This document shows positions 44,970 to 54,600 of a stretch of 64,000 nucleotides of DNA, one piece after another; position 1 is the first letter of the stretch, and each line of letters begins with the position of its first letter. Source of the DNA: Paenibacillus_E violae (lineage in GTDB: Bacteria; Bacillota; Bacilli; Paenibacillales; NBRC-103111). The notes beneath the pieces are model-generated. The model worked only from the letters and a program-made list of their open reading frames with translations. It searched no databases and was not told where the DNA came from. The stretch lies in assembly GCF_032461945.1 (NCBI RefSeq), contig NZ_JAWCUD010000001.1, forward strand, positions 124,001-188,000. Reading direction: 5' to 3'. The position numbers were made by a program, and so were the translations under genes.

Positions 44970-46703
44970 ATGATTAGTCAGGAAACGAAACAAATACCGG
45001 ATACCCTTCTGCTGGAGGAGCGGGCTGGACACGTGCTTAGCGCCATTATCGGGATGGCAGATGAGGATTTTGGATATATTCCTTTTTTTGCAGCGAATTT
45101 GATGGAGAAGCCGGCGTTTTTGACCCATGGGGACTGGGATTACGGCTCCAGCCATGGCCGCTTGGTGGATGCTCTTATTTTGGCCAGACATATGACAGGA
45201 GACGAGCGGGGGCGCGACATTGAGGAGCGTTACAGAGCTAACTTCCTCAGTTTTTTCAAAGAGGACGGACTCAGTTACCGGCAAATCAATCCGAAGGCAC
45301 CTTGGGAAACCAACGCAAACTTGATTGACCAACGGGCTGTCATTCTCGCATTAACATCCTGGTTTATGTCAACAGGCGACCGCAAAATCAAGCATGTGGC
45401 TGATAAACATGTAGCTGCGCTCAAACGAATCGCTATTAAGGAAAAAGACGTGTGGTACTACCCGGCTTCCGAGTACACCGTCAATGGCTGGCCGTCCACC
45501 AACGCAGTTCAGCTTCGGCTAGCCCCAGATCCGGCAGCCTTCTGCGGACGCTTGGTCATGCCATTGCTCAAATATTATGAGTTGACAGGAAATATGGATG
45601 CTTTCGAGCTGTGTCAGTTTTTCTCGGCGCTTATTGTTCATCGCAGCGGCGTCTTCAATCCGGATGGCAGCTTTAACGATTCGCTTGCTTACCGCAGCGG
45701 CCACTTTCATACCCGCATCGGTACGCTTGATGCGCTTGCGCGTTTTGCTTTGCATACCCAGGACGCTTCAATCATCCATTTCGTCAAGAAGAGTTATGAC
45801 TGGGCGTTAACTCGCTGCACAACGTTTGGTTGGACGCCTGGCGATATGCATGAACAGGCTTTTGAGCATGAAACTTGCTCGCTCGTCGACTTAATTTCTA
45901 CAGGAATTACGCTGGCCAGAGTGGGATATGTCGAGTACTGGGGCATCGTAGAGCGCTTCCTGCGCAACCACTTAACCGAGTCGCAGTTGCTGAATCTGGA
46001 TTGGGTTGTGGGGGCTGACAATAAAGCCAATGATGATGTTGGGATGAAGTCTTTCTTCAACGTGGCGGAACGTACGCGTGGGGCATTCGCTGGTTACTCC
46101 GCTCCCAATGATTTCTGCTGTAATGTCAGCGGAGGTAGAGGGCATACCAACGATTTGCAAACCTGCTGCATCGGCTCGGGGACGCGCGGTTTATTCATGG
46201 GATGGAGCAATACGATTACGGAGCATAACGGGACGATTAGCGTGAACTTTCTGTTGAACCGGGGCTCACGTTGGCTTGATGTCTCCAGTCATCTGCCTCA
46301 CGAGGGCAAGGTGGAACTGGAGATTCATCGCAGTGTGCCAAGATTGTTGGTTCGCATCCCTGAATGGGCAGGCTACGCAAAGGTGGAAGTATATCGTGAA
46401 CTCGGTGATAGCGTACGGACACAAACAGGAAGCGAACCGAGCATGTGGGTGAATCAACGCTTCCTCGCACTTGGCCCGGTACAGGCAGGAGAGAAGATAA
46501 CGCTAACCTTCCCGCTTAGTGAGCGCCAAACCATAGAAAAGGCGGTAGGACAGGAGTTTATTACGCGTTGGCGCGGGGATGATGTCATTCACCTGAGCCC
46601 GGAAGGGACACATCACCCCTTTTATAACAACCGGAAAATATATGAGAAAGCACCTCTTCGCTCAGGGCAGTATCGCCGATTACAGGAAGAATTTTATTGG
46701 TAA
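44970..46703 (+). CDS. GH127-like cysteine glycosidase
   Basis: A 577-residue cytoplasmic protein with an (alpha/alpha) barrel and a C-terminal beta domain (LNRGSRWLDVSSHLP onward). The zinc-site residues of GH127 beta-L-arabinofuranosidase are recognisable: E301 and C303 in HETCS, and C399-C400 in QTCCIGSG, the first of which is the nucleophile in the model bifidobacterial enzyme. GH127 also includes an aceric acid hydrolase from rhamnogalacturonan II degradation. Start ATG at 44970 with GAAGGAG nine bases upstream; a TTG at 44964 is too close to that site. Only 17 bases separate it from the exporter ATPase, so exporter and catabolic genes share a transcript. Confidence 0.82.
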   Translation: MISQETKQIPDTLLLEERAGHVLSAIIGMADEDFGYIPFFAANLMEKPAFLTHGDWDYGSSHGRLVDALILARHMTGDERGRDIEERYRANFLSFFKEDGLSYRQINPKAPWETNANLIDQRAVILALTSWFMSTGDRKIKHVADKHVAALKRIAIKEKDVWYYPASEYTVNGWPSTNAVQLRLAPDPAAFCGRLVMPLLKYYELTGNMDAFELCQFFSALIVHRSGVFNPDGSFNDSLAYRSGHFHTRIGTLDALARFALHTQDASIIHFVKKSYDWALTRCTTFGWTPGDMHEQAFEHETCSLVDLISTGITLARVGYVEYWGIVERFLRNHLTESQLLNLDWVVGADNKANDDVGMKSFFNVAERTRGAFAGYSAPNDFCCNVSGGRGHTNDLQTCCIGSGTRGLFMGWSNTITEHNGTISVNFLLNRGSRWLDVSSHLPHEGKVELEIHRSVPRLLVRIPEWAGYAKVEVYRELGDSVRTQTGSEPSMWVNQRFLALGPVQAGEKITLTFPLSERQTIEKAVGQEFITRWRGDDVIHLSPEGTHHPFYNNRKIYEKAPLRSGQYRRLQEEFYW

Positions 46704-46716
46704 AAGGAGGGGGCAA

Positions 46717-47700
46717 ATGAGCAAGTATTGGGCTGGTCCCCTACTCCAAGAGGGATTCTCGATCATTCGGTTAACCGACGATGAAAGCAATTCTTTCGCA
46801 GAACTCGCTCCAGAAATTGGTAATAACCTCTATCGTTTCACGTGCGACAGGTATGAGGTTCTCATGTCGCCTGTGAGCTTAACCTCTCTCTGGCATGAAT
46901 CGAATGAGGTGTTTAAATACGGTACACCCCTGTTATCTCCGCCGAACAGGGTTCGAAACGGTCGTTTTTTATTCAAAGGTCGTGAATATAAGCTGCCTCT
47001 GAACGAGCCTCCTGATCATCATTTGCATGGTGAACTATGTTCCAAGGCATGGAAGGTGGTAGGCTACGGCGCTTCCGAGGAGGAAGGGGCTTGGGTCACC
47101 AGCCAATTTCGGTACGCCGATCATCCTGAGATTATGGCCTATTTTCCCCATATGCTTGTCTTTACAATGACGTATCGGCTAAAGGGTGGCCGACTCTATC
47201 TGGAAGGGGGGATTGAAAATAAAGGCGTGGAAGAAGCCCCGTTCGCTTTTGGGCTGCACCCTTACTTTGCGGTACCGTTCGGAGACGGAGAAGAGATTTC
47301 GCTTCGTGTACCTGCGGCTGCGGAATGGCCTGTTACGAATCAGGCATTCGTCATAGGCACGCCGGAGGAATCTGTATTCAGCCGAGAGCTTCGGCAAGGT
47401 GTTTCGATCGAGAACTACCCGCTGCTTGGCTGTTCCCTGATAGCCATGGGGCAGGAGGGTGATCGAACATGCCGGATTGAAATGAAAAATCGAAACTATA
47501 CGATTGCTTACCAGTTCGATGAAACCTTTCCTTATGTGGTCTTATTTCGACCGGATTGGGCATCGGCCTATTCTTTGGAGCCTTACACTTATGTTACGGA
47601 TGCCTTTAATCTCCCTTACAACCACGAACTGACAGGAGCCCGGGGCATACGGGCAGGTGAACAAGTCCGATTCACGACAGGGATGTGGATTGAAAAATAA
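46717..47700 (+). CDS. Aldose 1-epimerase family protein
   Basis: A 327-residue cytoplasmic protein of the galactose mutarotase-like beta-supersandwich fold. DHHLHGELCSKAW (about 115) and FGLHPYFAVPFGDG (about 200) correspond to the conserved histidine regions of the family. VLFRPDWASAYSLEPYT near 285 marks the C-terminal region with the conserved acidic residue. It interconverts sugar anomers released by glycosidases, matching the upstream GH127-like enzyme. AAAGGAGGGGG precedes the ATG by a few bases. The frame is open back to 46642, but that part overlaps the GH127 gene. Confidence 0.87.
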   Translation: MSKYWAGPLLQEGFSIIRLTDDESNSFAELAPEIGNNLYRFTCDRYEVLMSPVSLTSLWHESNEVFKYGTPLLSPPNRVRNGRFLFKGREYKLPLNEPPDHHLHGELCSKAWKVVGYGASEEEGAWVTSQFRYADHPEIMAYFPHMLVFTMTYRLKGGRLYLEGGIENKGVEEAPFAFGLHPYFAVPFGDGEEISLRVPAAAEWPVTNQAFVIGTPEESVFSRELRQGVSIENYPLLGCSLIAMGQEGDRTCRIEMKNRNYTIAYQFDETFPYVVLFRPDWASAYSLEPYTYVTDAFNLPYNHELTGARGIRAGEQVRFTTGMWIEK

Positions 47701-47713
47701 GGAGGCGTCGCGT

Positions 47714-48814
47714 TTGGTTAACTTAGACTTGAATATAAAGCCGGAATGGCCGGCACGCAAAGATTTCCGTATCGGCTGCATCGGTTCCGGGTTCATTATG
47801 CGAGACTGCCATCTTGTGGCTTACCGCGATGCCGGTTTCAATCCGGTGGCGATCGCATCGCGAACCTACGATAACGCCAAAGCCGTTGCACAATTGCGGA
47901 ACATCAAGACCGTGCACAGGACGTGGGAGGAGCTCGTTCAGGATGAAGATATCGAGATTCTGGATATTGCTTTTCCTCCTGACCGGCAGCTTGAGGTTGT
48001 TCGTCTCGCAGTGAAGATGAAGCATATCAAGGGCATTTTGTGCCAAAAACCGTTGGCGATGAACTCTAAGGAAGCTAAGGAAATCGTGGACCTGTGCGAG
48101 AATGCGGGGATCAAAATCGCCGTCAATTCCAACATGCGGTACGACCAATCGATGCGTGCCCTTAAGACCATTCTTGACCGGGGATATCTGGGAGAGCCTG
48201 TGCTCGCGTCAATAGACATGCGCGCGATTCCGCATTGGCAGGATTTTCTGCATAAGTATGAGCACCTTGAGATTCTGAATATGGGGATTCATCATATTGA
48301 TGTGTTCAGGTATTTGTTCGGCGATCCAGTGAAAGTTACAGCTGTTACGCGCAGCGATCCTCGAACCAAATTTCCCCATATAGACGGGATATCACAATAT
48401 ACGTTCCAGTATGCGAACGAGTTAATGGCAACCAGTCTCGATGACGTCTGGGCATGGCCTGGAGAAGGGACTGAAAAGGACATTTCTATTAAGTGGCGGG
48501 TTGAGGGACTGAACGGCATGGCGCAGGGCACGATCGGGTGGCCCGTTTATCCGGAGAGATCACCGAGCACATTGGCATTTACAACAAGGCAAGCGCCGAA
48601 TCAGTGGTTCCGGCCGACGTGGGAAGAAGTCTGGTTTCCGGATGCCTTCCAAGGTACGATGGCCCAGCTGCTGCGGGCTGTAGAGACAGACAGCGAGCCG
48701 GAAATCGGCGGACGAGACAACTTGAAGTCCATGGCGGCGGTTGACGCTTGTTACAAGTCAATTGCTGAAGGCAGGACAGTTTTATTTTCTGAAGTAACAA
48801 CTTCATTTCAATAA
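47714..48814 (+). CDS. Gfo/Idh/MocA family oxidoreductase, second copy of the pair
   Basis: A 366-residue NAD(P)-dependent dehydrogenase. Rossmann motif RIGCIGSGFIMRDCHLVAY (about 18-36), the EKP-type motif LCQKPLA (about 110), and ILNMGIHHIDVFRYLFG (about 200) are present. It is paralogous to the protein at 8397 and is likewise followed by a TIM-barrel gene. The start is a TTG at 47714 with GGAGG eight bases upstream; the longer open frame back to 47657 lies within the epimerase gene. Located beside a desaturase/Rieske pair, it may oxidise a sugar before or after demethylation (inference). Confidence 0.88.
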   Translation: MVNLDLNIKPEWPARKDFRIGCIGSGFIMRDCHLVAYRDAGFNPVAIASRTYDNAKAVAQLRNIKTVHRTWEELVQDEDIEILDIAFPPDRQLEVVRLAVKMKHIKGILCQKPLAMNSKEAKEIVDLCENAGIKIAVNSNMRYDQSMRALKTILDRGYLGEPVLASIDMRAIPHWQDFLHKYEHLEILNMGIHHIDVFRYLFGDPVKVTAVTRSDPRTKFPHIDGISQYTFQYANELMATSLDDVWAWPGEGTEKDISIKWRVEGLNGMAQGTIGWPVYPERSPSTLAFTTRQAPNQWFRPTWEEVWFPDAFQGTMAQLLRAVETDSEPEIGGRDNLKSMAAVDACYKSIAEGRTVLFSEVTTSFQ

Positions 48815-48841
48815 AATAGATTTTCGAGGAGGAAATTTCTA

Positions 48842-49744
48842 ATGATCTCAGTCGGTATTTTTAACGGGTACTATCCGTATTCCTTAGAGGAATCCATTTC
48901 CCGCATGAAAAGGGACGGATTTTCCTGTGTTCAACTGGATTTGTCCTTCAAAGACATGGACCTTGCCTACGAATCGCTTACCAAGGAAAAATGCCACCGG
49001 ATTCGCGATGCCTTCCGTGATGCCAATTTGCCGATCGTCTGCATTTCCGGTTATACGAACATCATTCACCCTGACCCGAAGAAACGCGAACAAAACTTGT
49101 TCGGCCTGCAGACTTTGCTGAAATTTGCCCGCGATTTGGGGACGCCGTACGTCATCAGTGAAACGGGGACTTACAACACGGAAAGCGATTGGGTGTGGGA
49201 CCCGAAAAATGGCTCGGAAGAAGCTTACGAAGAGACGTGCCGTCAAATCGAATCGTTAGCTAAATTTGCTTATGACCATGGTTCGGTATTCCTTGTGGAA
49301 AATTACGTCAATAACGTAATCGGGTCCGTTGACGCGCTAACTCGTTTATTTTCCGATGTGAATCATCCAGGTCTTGGCCTGCTGATGGACCCGACGAACT
49401 ATTTCACGGACAGCAACATTGGCCACGTCGACGAGACGCTGAACCGCATTTTCCACACGCTCGGGGATAAAATAAAAATTGCCCATGCCAAGGACTGCAA
49501 GCCTGCGGAAGACTTGTCGGAGAAACATGCGGAAATCGACGCCGTCGAATCGCACACCTTCCGAGGGGCAGGCGCCGTTGAGCTTCCAGCTCCCGGACTG
49601 GGGATTCTGAATTATGACTTATATTTGCAAAAGCTGTCTAAGCTCCACCCGAATATTCCCATTATTATCGAGCATCTGGATGAGCAGGATATCCCGCGCG
49701 CGAAAAAGTTCCTTGACGACAAGCTGAAAGCAATCGGCGGTTAA
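48842..49744 (+). CDS. Sugar phosphate isomerase/epimerase family TIM-barrel protein, second copy
   Basis: A 300-residue TIM-barrel protein of the xylose-isomerase-like superfamily. Metal-ligand candidates are E in FLVENYVNNV (about 160), D in LLMDPTNYF (about 184), H in IAHAKD (about 219) and E in PIIIEHLDEQ (about 281). Family resemblance to the protein at 9488 runs through the whole chain. GAGGAGGAAATTTCTA precedes the ATG. It lies 27 bases after the oxidoreductase, and the two should catalyse linked steps on one intermediate. Confidence 0.85.
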   Translation: MISVGIFNGYYPYSLEESISRMKRDGFSCVQLDLSFKDMDLAYESLTKEKCHRIRDAFRDANLPIVCISGYTNIIHPDPKKREQNLFGLQTLLKFARDLGTPYVISETGTYNTESDWVWDPKNGSEEAYEETCRQIESLAKFAYDHGSVFLVENYVNNVIGSVDALTRLFSDVNHPGLGLLMDPTNYFTDSNIGHVDETLNRIFHTLGDKIKIAHAKDCKPAEDLSEKHAEIDAVESHTFRGAGAVELPAPGLGILNYDLYLQKLSKLHPNIPIIIEHLDEQDIPRAKKFLDDKLKAIGG

Positions 49745-49772
49745 TAGGTAAGGGGAGAGGGAGTGACTTGAC

Positions 49773-50867
49773 ATGTCTGTAAAAAAGAAAAAAAGGGACT
49801 ACAGCATAACTGGAGCTGAGAATAAACGGGCAATCGAGCTCGGGCTGGCGGAGGCGGAATGGTATACATGCCCGATCCCTCGTCAGCGGATGAAAGAATT
49901 AATGAAACGGAAGGATGGCCCGGCCATACGGGACACGATCATTTGGATTGGCGGACTTTTCATTTTGGGATATCTCGCCTATTTGTCGTGGGGAACCTGG
50001 TGGGCTATTCCCGCCTTTCTCGCTTATGGCATTCTCTATGCGACACCTGGCGATTCCAGATGGCACGAGTGCGGCCATGGAACGGCATTCAAGACTCCTT
50101 GGATGAACGAGGTCGTCTATCAATTTGCTTCCTTTCTTGTGTTGAGGTCCGCCACGCCCTGGCGGTGGAGCCATGCCCGCCATCATACGGACACGATCAT
50201 CGTTGGACGTGATCCGGAAATTATTACCGAACGGCCGCCGATTTGGAAAATCCTCATTATGCAAGTTTTTCATCTGTATGGCGGGCCTATCGAGATCAAA
50301 CGTTTTTTTCTGCATACGTTCGGTAAGCTGGATGAGCAGGAGAATGTATATATTCCCTCCTCCCAGCACCGGAAAACATTCCGTGAGGCGCGGATTTATA
50401 TGCTTATTATTATTGCTGTTTTGGCAGCATGCCTGTTCACTGGCAGCCTGTTGCCGGCAATGTTTGTGTTTCTGCCTTCGTTTTACGGCGGAATCGTAGT
50501 GCTGCTGTTTGGTGTCACGCAGCATCTAGGTCTCTATGAAGATGTGCTCGACCATCGGTTAAACACCCGGACGGTATATATGAATCCGATTTTCCGTTTT
50601 CTCTATTGGAACATGAACTATCATACGGAGCACCATATGTTTCCGATGGTCCCTTACCATGCGCTGCCAAAGCTGCATGAAGAAATGAAATCCGATTGTC
50701 CGGCAGCTAGGCCAAGTCTATGGGCAGCTCTGAAAGAGGTTGTTGGGGCTCTAAGAAAGCAGAAGCAAGATCCTGCTTACGTTGTGGTGAAACCGCTGCC
50801 TAAAACGGCGCGCCCTTATATGTACGGGCCTGCTCATGTTTTAAAAGAAAGGAGCGAATTAGGATGA
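49773..50867 (+). CDS. Desaturase-fold membrane di-iron oxygenase (MocD-like)
   Basis: A 364-residue integral membrane protein of the fatty acid desaturase superfamily. The three histidine boxes are HECGH (H98, H102), HARHH (H134, H137, H138) and HTEHH (H284, H287, H288). Hydrophobic helices lie at about 48-90 and 205-250. Although the family is named for lipids, some members hydroxylate or demethylate small molecules. In rhizobial rhizopine catabolism the MocD oxygenase works with a MocE Rieske ferredoxin. Here the gene overlaps a Rieske ferredoxin gene by 4 bases and sits in a sugar operon, so oxidative O-demethylation of a methyl sugar is my inference; membrane lipid desaturation is the alternative. 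Confidence 0.85.
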   Translation: MSVKKKKRDYSITGAENKRAIELGLAEAEWYTCPIPRQRMKELMKRKDGPAIRDTIIWIGGLFILGYLAYLSWGTWWAIPAFLAYGILYATPGDSRWHECGHGTAFKTPWMNEVVYQFASFLVLRSATPWRWSHARHHTDTIIVGRDPEIITERPPIWKILIMQVFHLYGGPIEIKRFFLHTFGKLDEQENVYIPSSQHRKTFREARIYMLIIIAVLAACLFTGSLLPAMFVFLPSFYGGIVVLLFGVTQHLGLYEDVLDHRLNTRTVYMNPIFRFLYWNMNYHTEHHMFPMVPYHALPKLHEEMKSDCPAARPSLWAALKEVVGALRKQKQDPAYVVVKPLPKTARPYMYGPAHVLKERSELG

Positions 50868-51181
50868 GTCTCGGAGAATGGATTGAAGCCTGCCCTGCAG
50901 ACGAAGTGGAGATTGAAGATGTTATCCGTTTCGATCATCAGGATCGGACGTTTGCAATTTATCGCACGGAGAAGGGCGACTACTATGCATCGGATGGTTT
51001 TTGCACCCATGGCAAATTTCATTTGTCCAATGGTTTAGTCATGGGCAATCAAATTGAGTGCCCTAAGCATAATGGCCGTTTTGACATCCCCACGGGTGTC
51101 GCGAAACGTGTGCCTGCGTGTGTGGATTTGCAGACGTATCCTGTGAAAATAGAAGCGGGAAAAGTATTTATTCAAATTTGA
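50864..51181 (+). CDS. Rieske [2Fe-2S] ferredoxin (MocE-like)
   Basis: A 105-residue soluble Rieske protein. The cluster ligands are C47-x-H49 in FCTHG and C66-x2-H69 in ECPKHN, followed by GRFDIPTGVAKRVPAC, as in small dioxygenase-type ferredoxins. It should pass electrons to the oxygenase encoded just upstream; the ATG overlaps that stop (ATGA). A dedicated ferredoxin reductase (MocF equivalent) is not in the window, so one must come from elsewhere. It ends the third operon; a terminator follows 32 bases later. Confidence 0.9.
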   Translation: MSLGEWIEACPADEVEIEDVIRFDHQDRTFAIYRTEKGDYYASDGFCTHGKFHLSNGLVMGNQIECPKHNGRFDIPTGVAKRVPACVDLQTYPVKIEAGKVFIQI

Positions 51182-51213
51182 GCATGAACTTCAAGCTCGA
51201 CCGCTTGATGAAC

Positions 51214-51244
51214 CCTGACGAAGGAAACTTTGTCAGGTTTTTTT
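51214..51244 (+). terminator. Rho-independent terminator after the Rieske gene
   Basis: A 10-base stem CCTGACGAAG / CTTTGTCAGG (one G-T wobble) with a GAAA loop and seven T. It closes the exporter/GH127/oxygenase unit. Confidence 0.92.
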
Positions 51245-51613
51245 GCGAGCACTGGCAGACGGTTGGGTGACTGCTGTGCGGCTAGCTAGCCTCTTGAAGC
51301 ACTAGCCGTCCGCTAACGGACTCAGGCGCCTATATTTGCTTAGTTTACCTCTTTGCACACTTGTCGCCAGCTAACGGGCCCAGATACCTCTATCTGCTGC
51401 TTTTGGGCTGGTTTAAATACCTAACGGACTCACGAGCCGCTATCGGCCATGAAATGGTGCGAAAATCGACGATCATCAGCAGGATGAATAAAATAACCTA
51501 TAAAAATGCATAAAAGACCCCATAATCCGTTCGCGTTTTTGTAATAAAGTTAGTCCATGCAAGAAAATGAGCGAATGAGAGCGGGGCTGATTACTTTGAG
51601 GCATTAGTTTTGT
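51245..51613. other. Non-coding gap upstream of the large SLH gene
   Basis: About 370 bases without a credible gene. The first half carries three same-direction repeat units (51311-51448). The second half is AT-rich (51480-51613) and leads into the promoter. No RNA gene or riboswitch fold is apparent by eye. Confidence 0.6.
51311..51448. repeat. Three direct ~27-base intergenic repeat units
   Basis: Units start at 51313, 51371 and 51421, reading CTAACGGACTCAGGCGCCTA, CTAACGGGCCCAGATACCTC and CTAACGGACTCACGAGCCGC, each followed by a TAT..GC end. Spacing is 58 and 50 bases, all in one orientation. The AAC..ACT..CCGCTAT skeleton also appears in the units at 7973-8152, so the two sites appear to carry one dispersed repeat family. 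Confidence 0.55.
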
Positions 51614-51641
51614 TTTACACATAATGTAAGCGTTTTATAAT
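51614..51641 (+). promoter_or_regulatory. Probable sigma-A promoter with overlapping cre-like operator
   Basis: A -35 TTTACA (51614-51619), 16-base spacer and perfect -10 TATAAT (51636-51641). The spacer and -10 are overlapped by ATGTAAGCGTTTTAT (51624-51638), which matches the cre consensus WTGNAANCGNWNNCW except at one position. The location is typical for direct CcpA repression. The target is the SLH protein gene, whose ATG is 32 bases downstream. Confidence 0.6.
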
Positions 51642-51672
51642 GGGGTATCATCTTTATAGGGAGGTGCACGAA

Positions 51673-54600
51673 ATGAGGAAAGAACTTGCTCTGATACTAT
51701 CATTTATGCTGCTATGTTACTGTTTTGCCCCTTTAGTCAGTGCAGAAGAAGCTGCTGCACCAAAAACGTCAACCACAACGACGGCGGCACCAGCACCAAA
51801 ATCAACAACAAAACCAGCGGCAACGAAACCAGCAGCTCCTTCTTCAAGCGTAACTGCCGACACTTATTTAGCTGACCAGCTCAGTGATTTGAAAAGTCTT
51901 TCGAAGGATGACAAGAAAAAAATCAGCGCTCTTTTAAAAATGGACGCGATTGAGAAGTCATCTGCCGATACTTTTGGTGTGGATGATACCATCAATCGAG
52001 CTCAGTTAGCAAAAACAGCAACACTCGTTTTGGGATTGACCATGGACAACATGTCTAAGGGATCAAGTTTCACAGACGTCCAAACGAATGATGCATCTCG
52101 GATCTATATTGAAGCACTAAAGAATGCCAATCTGACCTACGATGTGGTTGATAACAAATTCAATCCGACAGCGGTCGTGACCCGCCAAGAGCTCGCCATG
52201 CTGCTGATCAAAGGACTGGGCTTGGATGATAAGGCGAAAGCGGCAGCTCCTAGTAAAGACGAGACGGTGGACGCGAATTATAAAAGCTATGTCACCTATG
52301 CACTGCAGCAAAAGCTTATGACCAATCAGACAGGTGGCAAATTCGGCGGCAACGTTAACGTGACTCGAAAAACACTGGCACTTGCTTCTTATGCAGCGCT
52401 GCAGCTTCATCTGACAACGGCTAAGCCTGCTAAAGCTTCGATTGCGGAAGTGAAAATAATCGGAAAAAATAAGCTAACTGTAAGGCTGAATCGTGAAGTT
52501 GACAGCAATAAGGCTGTTCTGAATGTGACGAAAATGGGTTATTTAGATTCGGACAATAAGCCCGTTAAATTTGAACCCACCACCTCATGGTCCGATGACA
52601 GTACGATAGCAACGCTTGAAATGAGTGATGATTTAGAATTTGCACAATATCAAGTTATCTTAAGTGGTGTGGATGTTGCTAACGGAACGATGACTTTCAT
52701 GCCGGAGAATGAACGCGCTGCAAAGATTGAAATCGTTACAACTACTGAGAAGCTTCCTTGGTCAAAAGCACTTATTGAATATAAGGCTACTAACCAATAT
52801 GGCGAACCAATGAAGTTGTCAGGAAGTAATGTGAATGTCTATGTAAACTCCCAAAAACGTATCACATCGACCATCTTGGCCGACAGCAATGCTATTATCC
52901 TTGATTTAAGTGAATTGAGGCCAGGGGATATATTTGCAGTTTATTTATTGGAGAAGAGCGGTTACCTCAATATTAATAAAACGTTTACAGTTGGCGATAT
53001 GCCGCAAGTTCAGAAGGTTGATTTGGGTGACGAAAAAAACAATTTAAAACTTCCTGCCGGGCAACTGAGTTTTCAAGCTGGGGGAAGAGCGTATCTTACC
53101 TTTAAAGCTTACGATCAGTACGGCACTAGAATAGTAGACCCAAAAATTTTGAAAATGGGCTTATTTAAGACCTTTACCGGTGCTATTGGAGACGTTTTTA
53201 GAATGGATAACCCTAACGATTTCGTTGATTTTGATAATGATGGTTATCCAGAATTGCAATTGGCAGCTAAATCGGATTTAGACAGCAGCAAAGAAGTGAC
53301 ATTGAATTTATTGTTTAAAGACGAACAGGTATCTCAGAAAATCACCGTTTACACGCCGAAATCTGCTTATACAGTCGTCATTGGACCGATTGTCACACCA
53401 TTGACGGAAGGTGATTTAGATAAATCAATTAGTCTTAAGATCCTTGATTCGGCGAATCAGGAGCTGACTTCAACTGAGATTGCCGCTTTAGAAACAACTG
53501 GGAAAATTTCAGTATATGCTACTGGTGGCCTCAAATTGGAAGCCAGTCCAGCTACACGTACGGATCCTAAAACAAACCAAACTAGAAACGTAAATATTGA
53601 TCTTAACGGTAGTATTCACGTTAAACAAGTTTTGTCCGCCGGACCGGCAACAATTCATGTTCAAATAAATGGGTTAAATCAAACAGTGACCCTTCCTCTT
53701 ATGATTGACTCGGCTCGCAAACCAAACACGATTAAAGTTGATGAGGGCAACTCCTCTAGGAACTTTTTGCTGTTAAATGGTGTATCACCTTCGACGAAGG
53801 CTATCTTCAAAATTTACGATCAGTTTGGTGAAGAATATAAAACAACTCGGGATGATTTCAAGGTTGAGATGAAGCTGGAAAAACTCAGCGGAGAAACAGG
53901 GGCAGTCAAAGAGATAACAGGACCAACAAAGCTCTCCGATGCTACACCTACTGCTTTGCTTGATATTGGGAAAGTATTCAATCAGCAATTTGCTTTCGCG
54001 CCAGACGCTGTAAAAAAGGGAAGTTACAGGTTGACAGCTACGTTATTTCAAACTGAATTAAATGGAACAAGCCAGTTGGCTGTTGGTTCAGACTCGGTTA
54101 CAGTAGATGTCACTGACCCTGTGAGTGCTAATTTAACCTATGGTCTCGATATGGGATCCGGTGGAGATCTTTTGGCGATCGGAAGAATATTAAAAGATAG
54201 CGGTAAACTTGAAAGTGTTACTGACGCGACATATTTGTTTAACAATTATTTGCCGTTAAGTAAACCTATTAGTGTTTTAGTTAAGGATAGCGGTGGGGTT
54301 GTAACAGGGCTAAAGGTTCCAATTAGGGCCTTTACATCGGATAATCCAAGGGCAATCGCGTATAGCCCAACGAAGAGTGCGATTATGGGTCTTGACACCG
54401 GGAAAATTAACTTTACATTTTACATCGATACTCCTCGCGGAGTTCAAACATTGGCTGCATCATTAGGCTCAAATATCGATTCTATGGTACCAACAAAATT
54501 AGCTGTCTCGGGTTCTTCAAGAACGATTACCCAAGTTACTTATGGCGACGACGGCAAGGGTTTTCCGCTTGAAGGTAGTATGACTATGCCATTAAATGAT

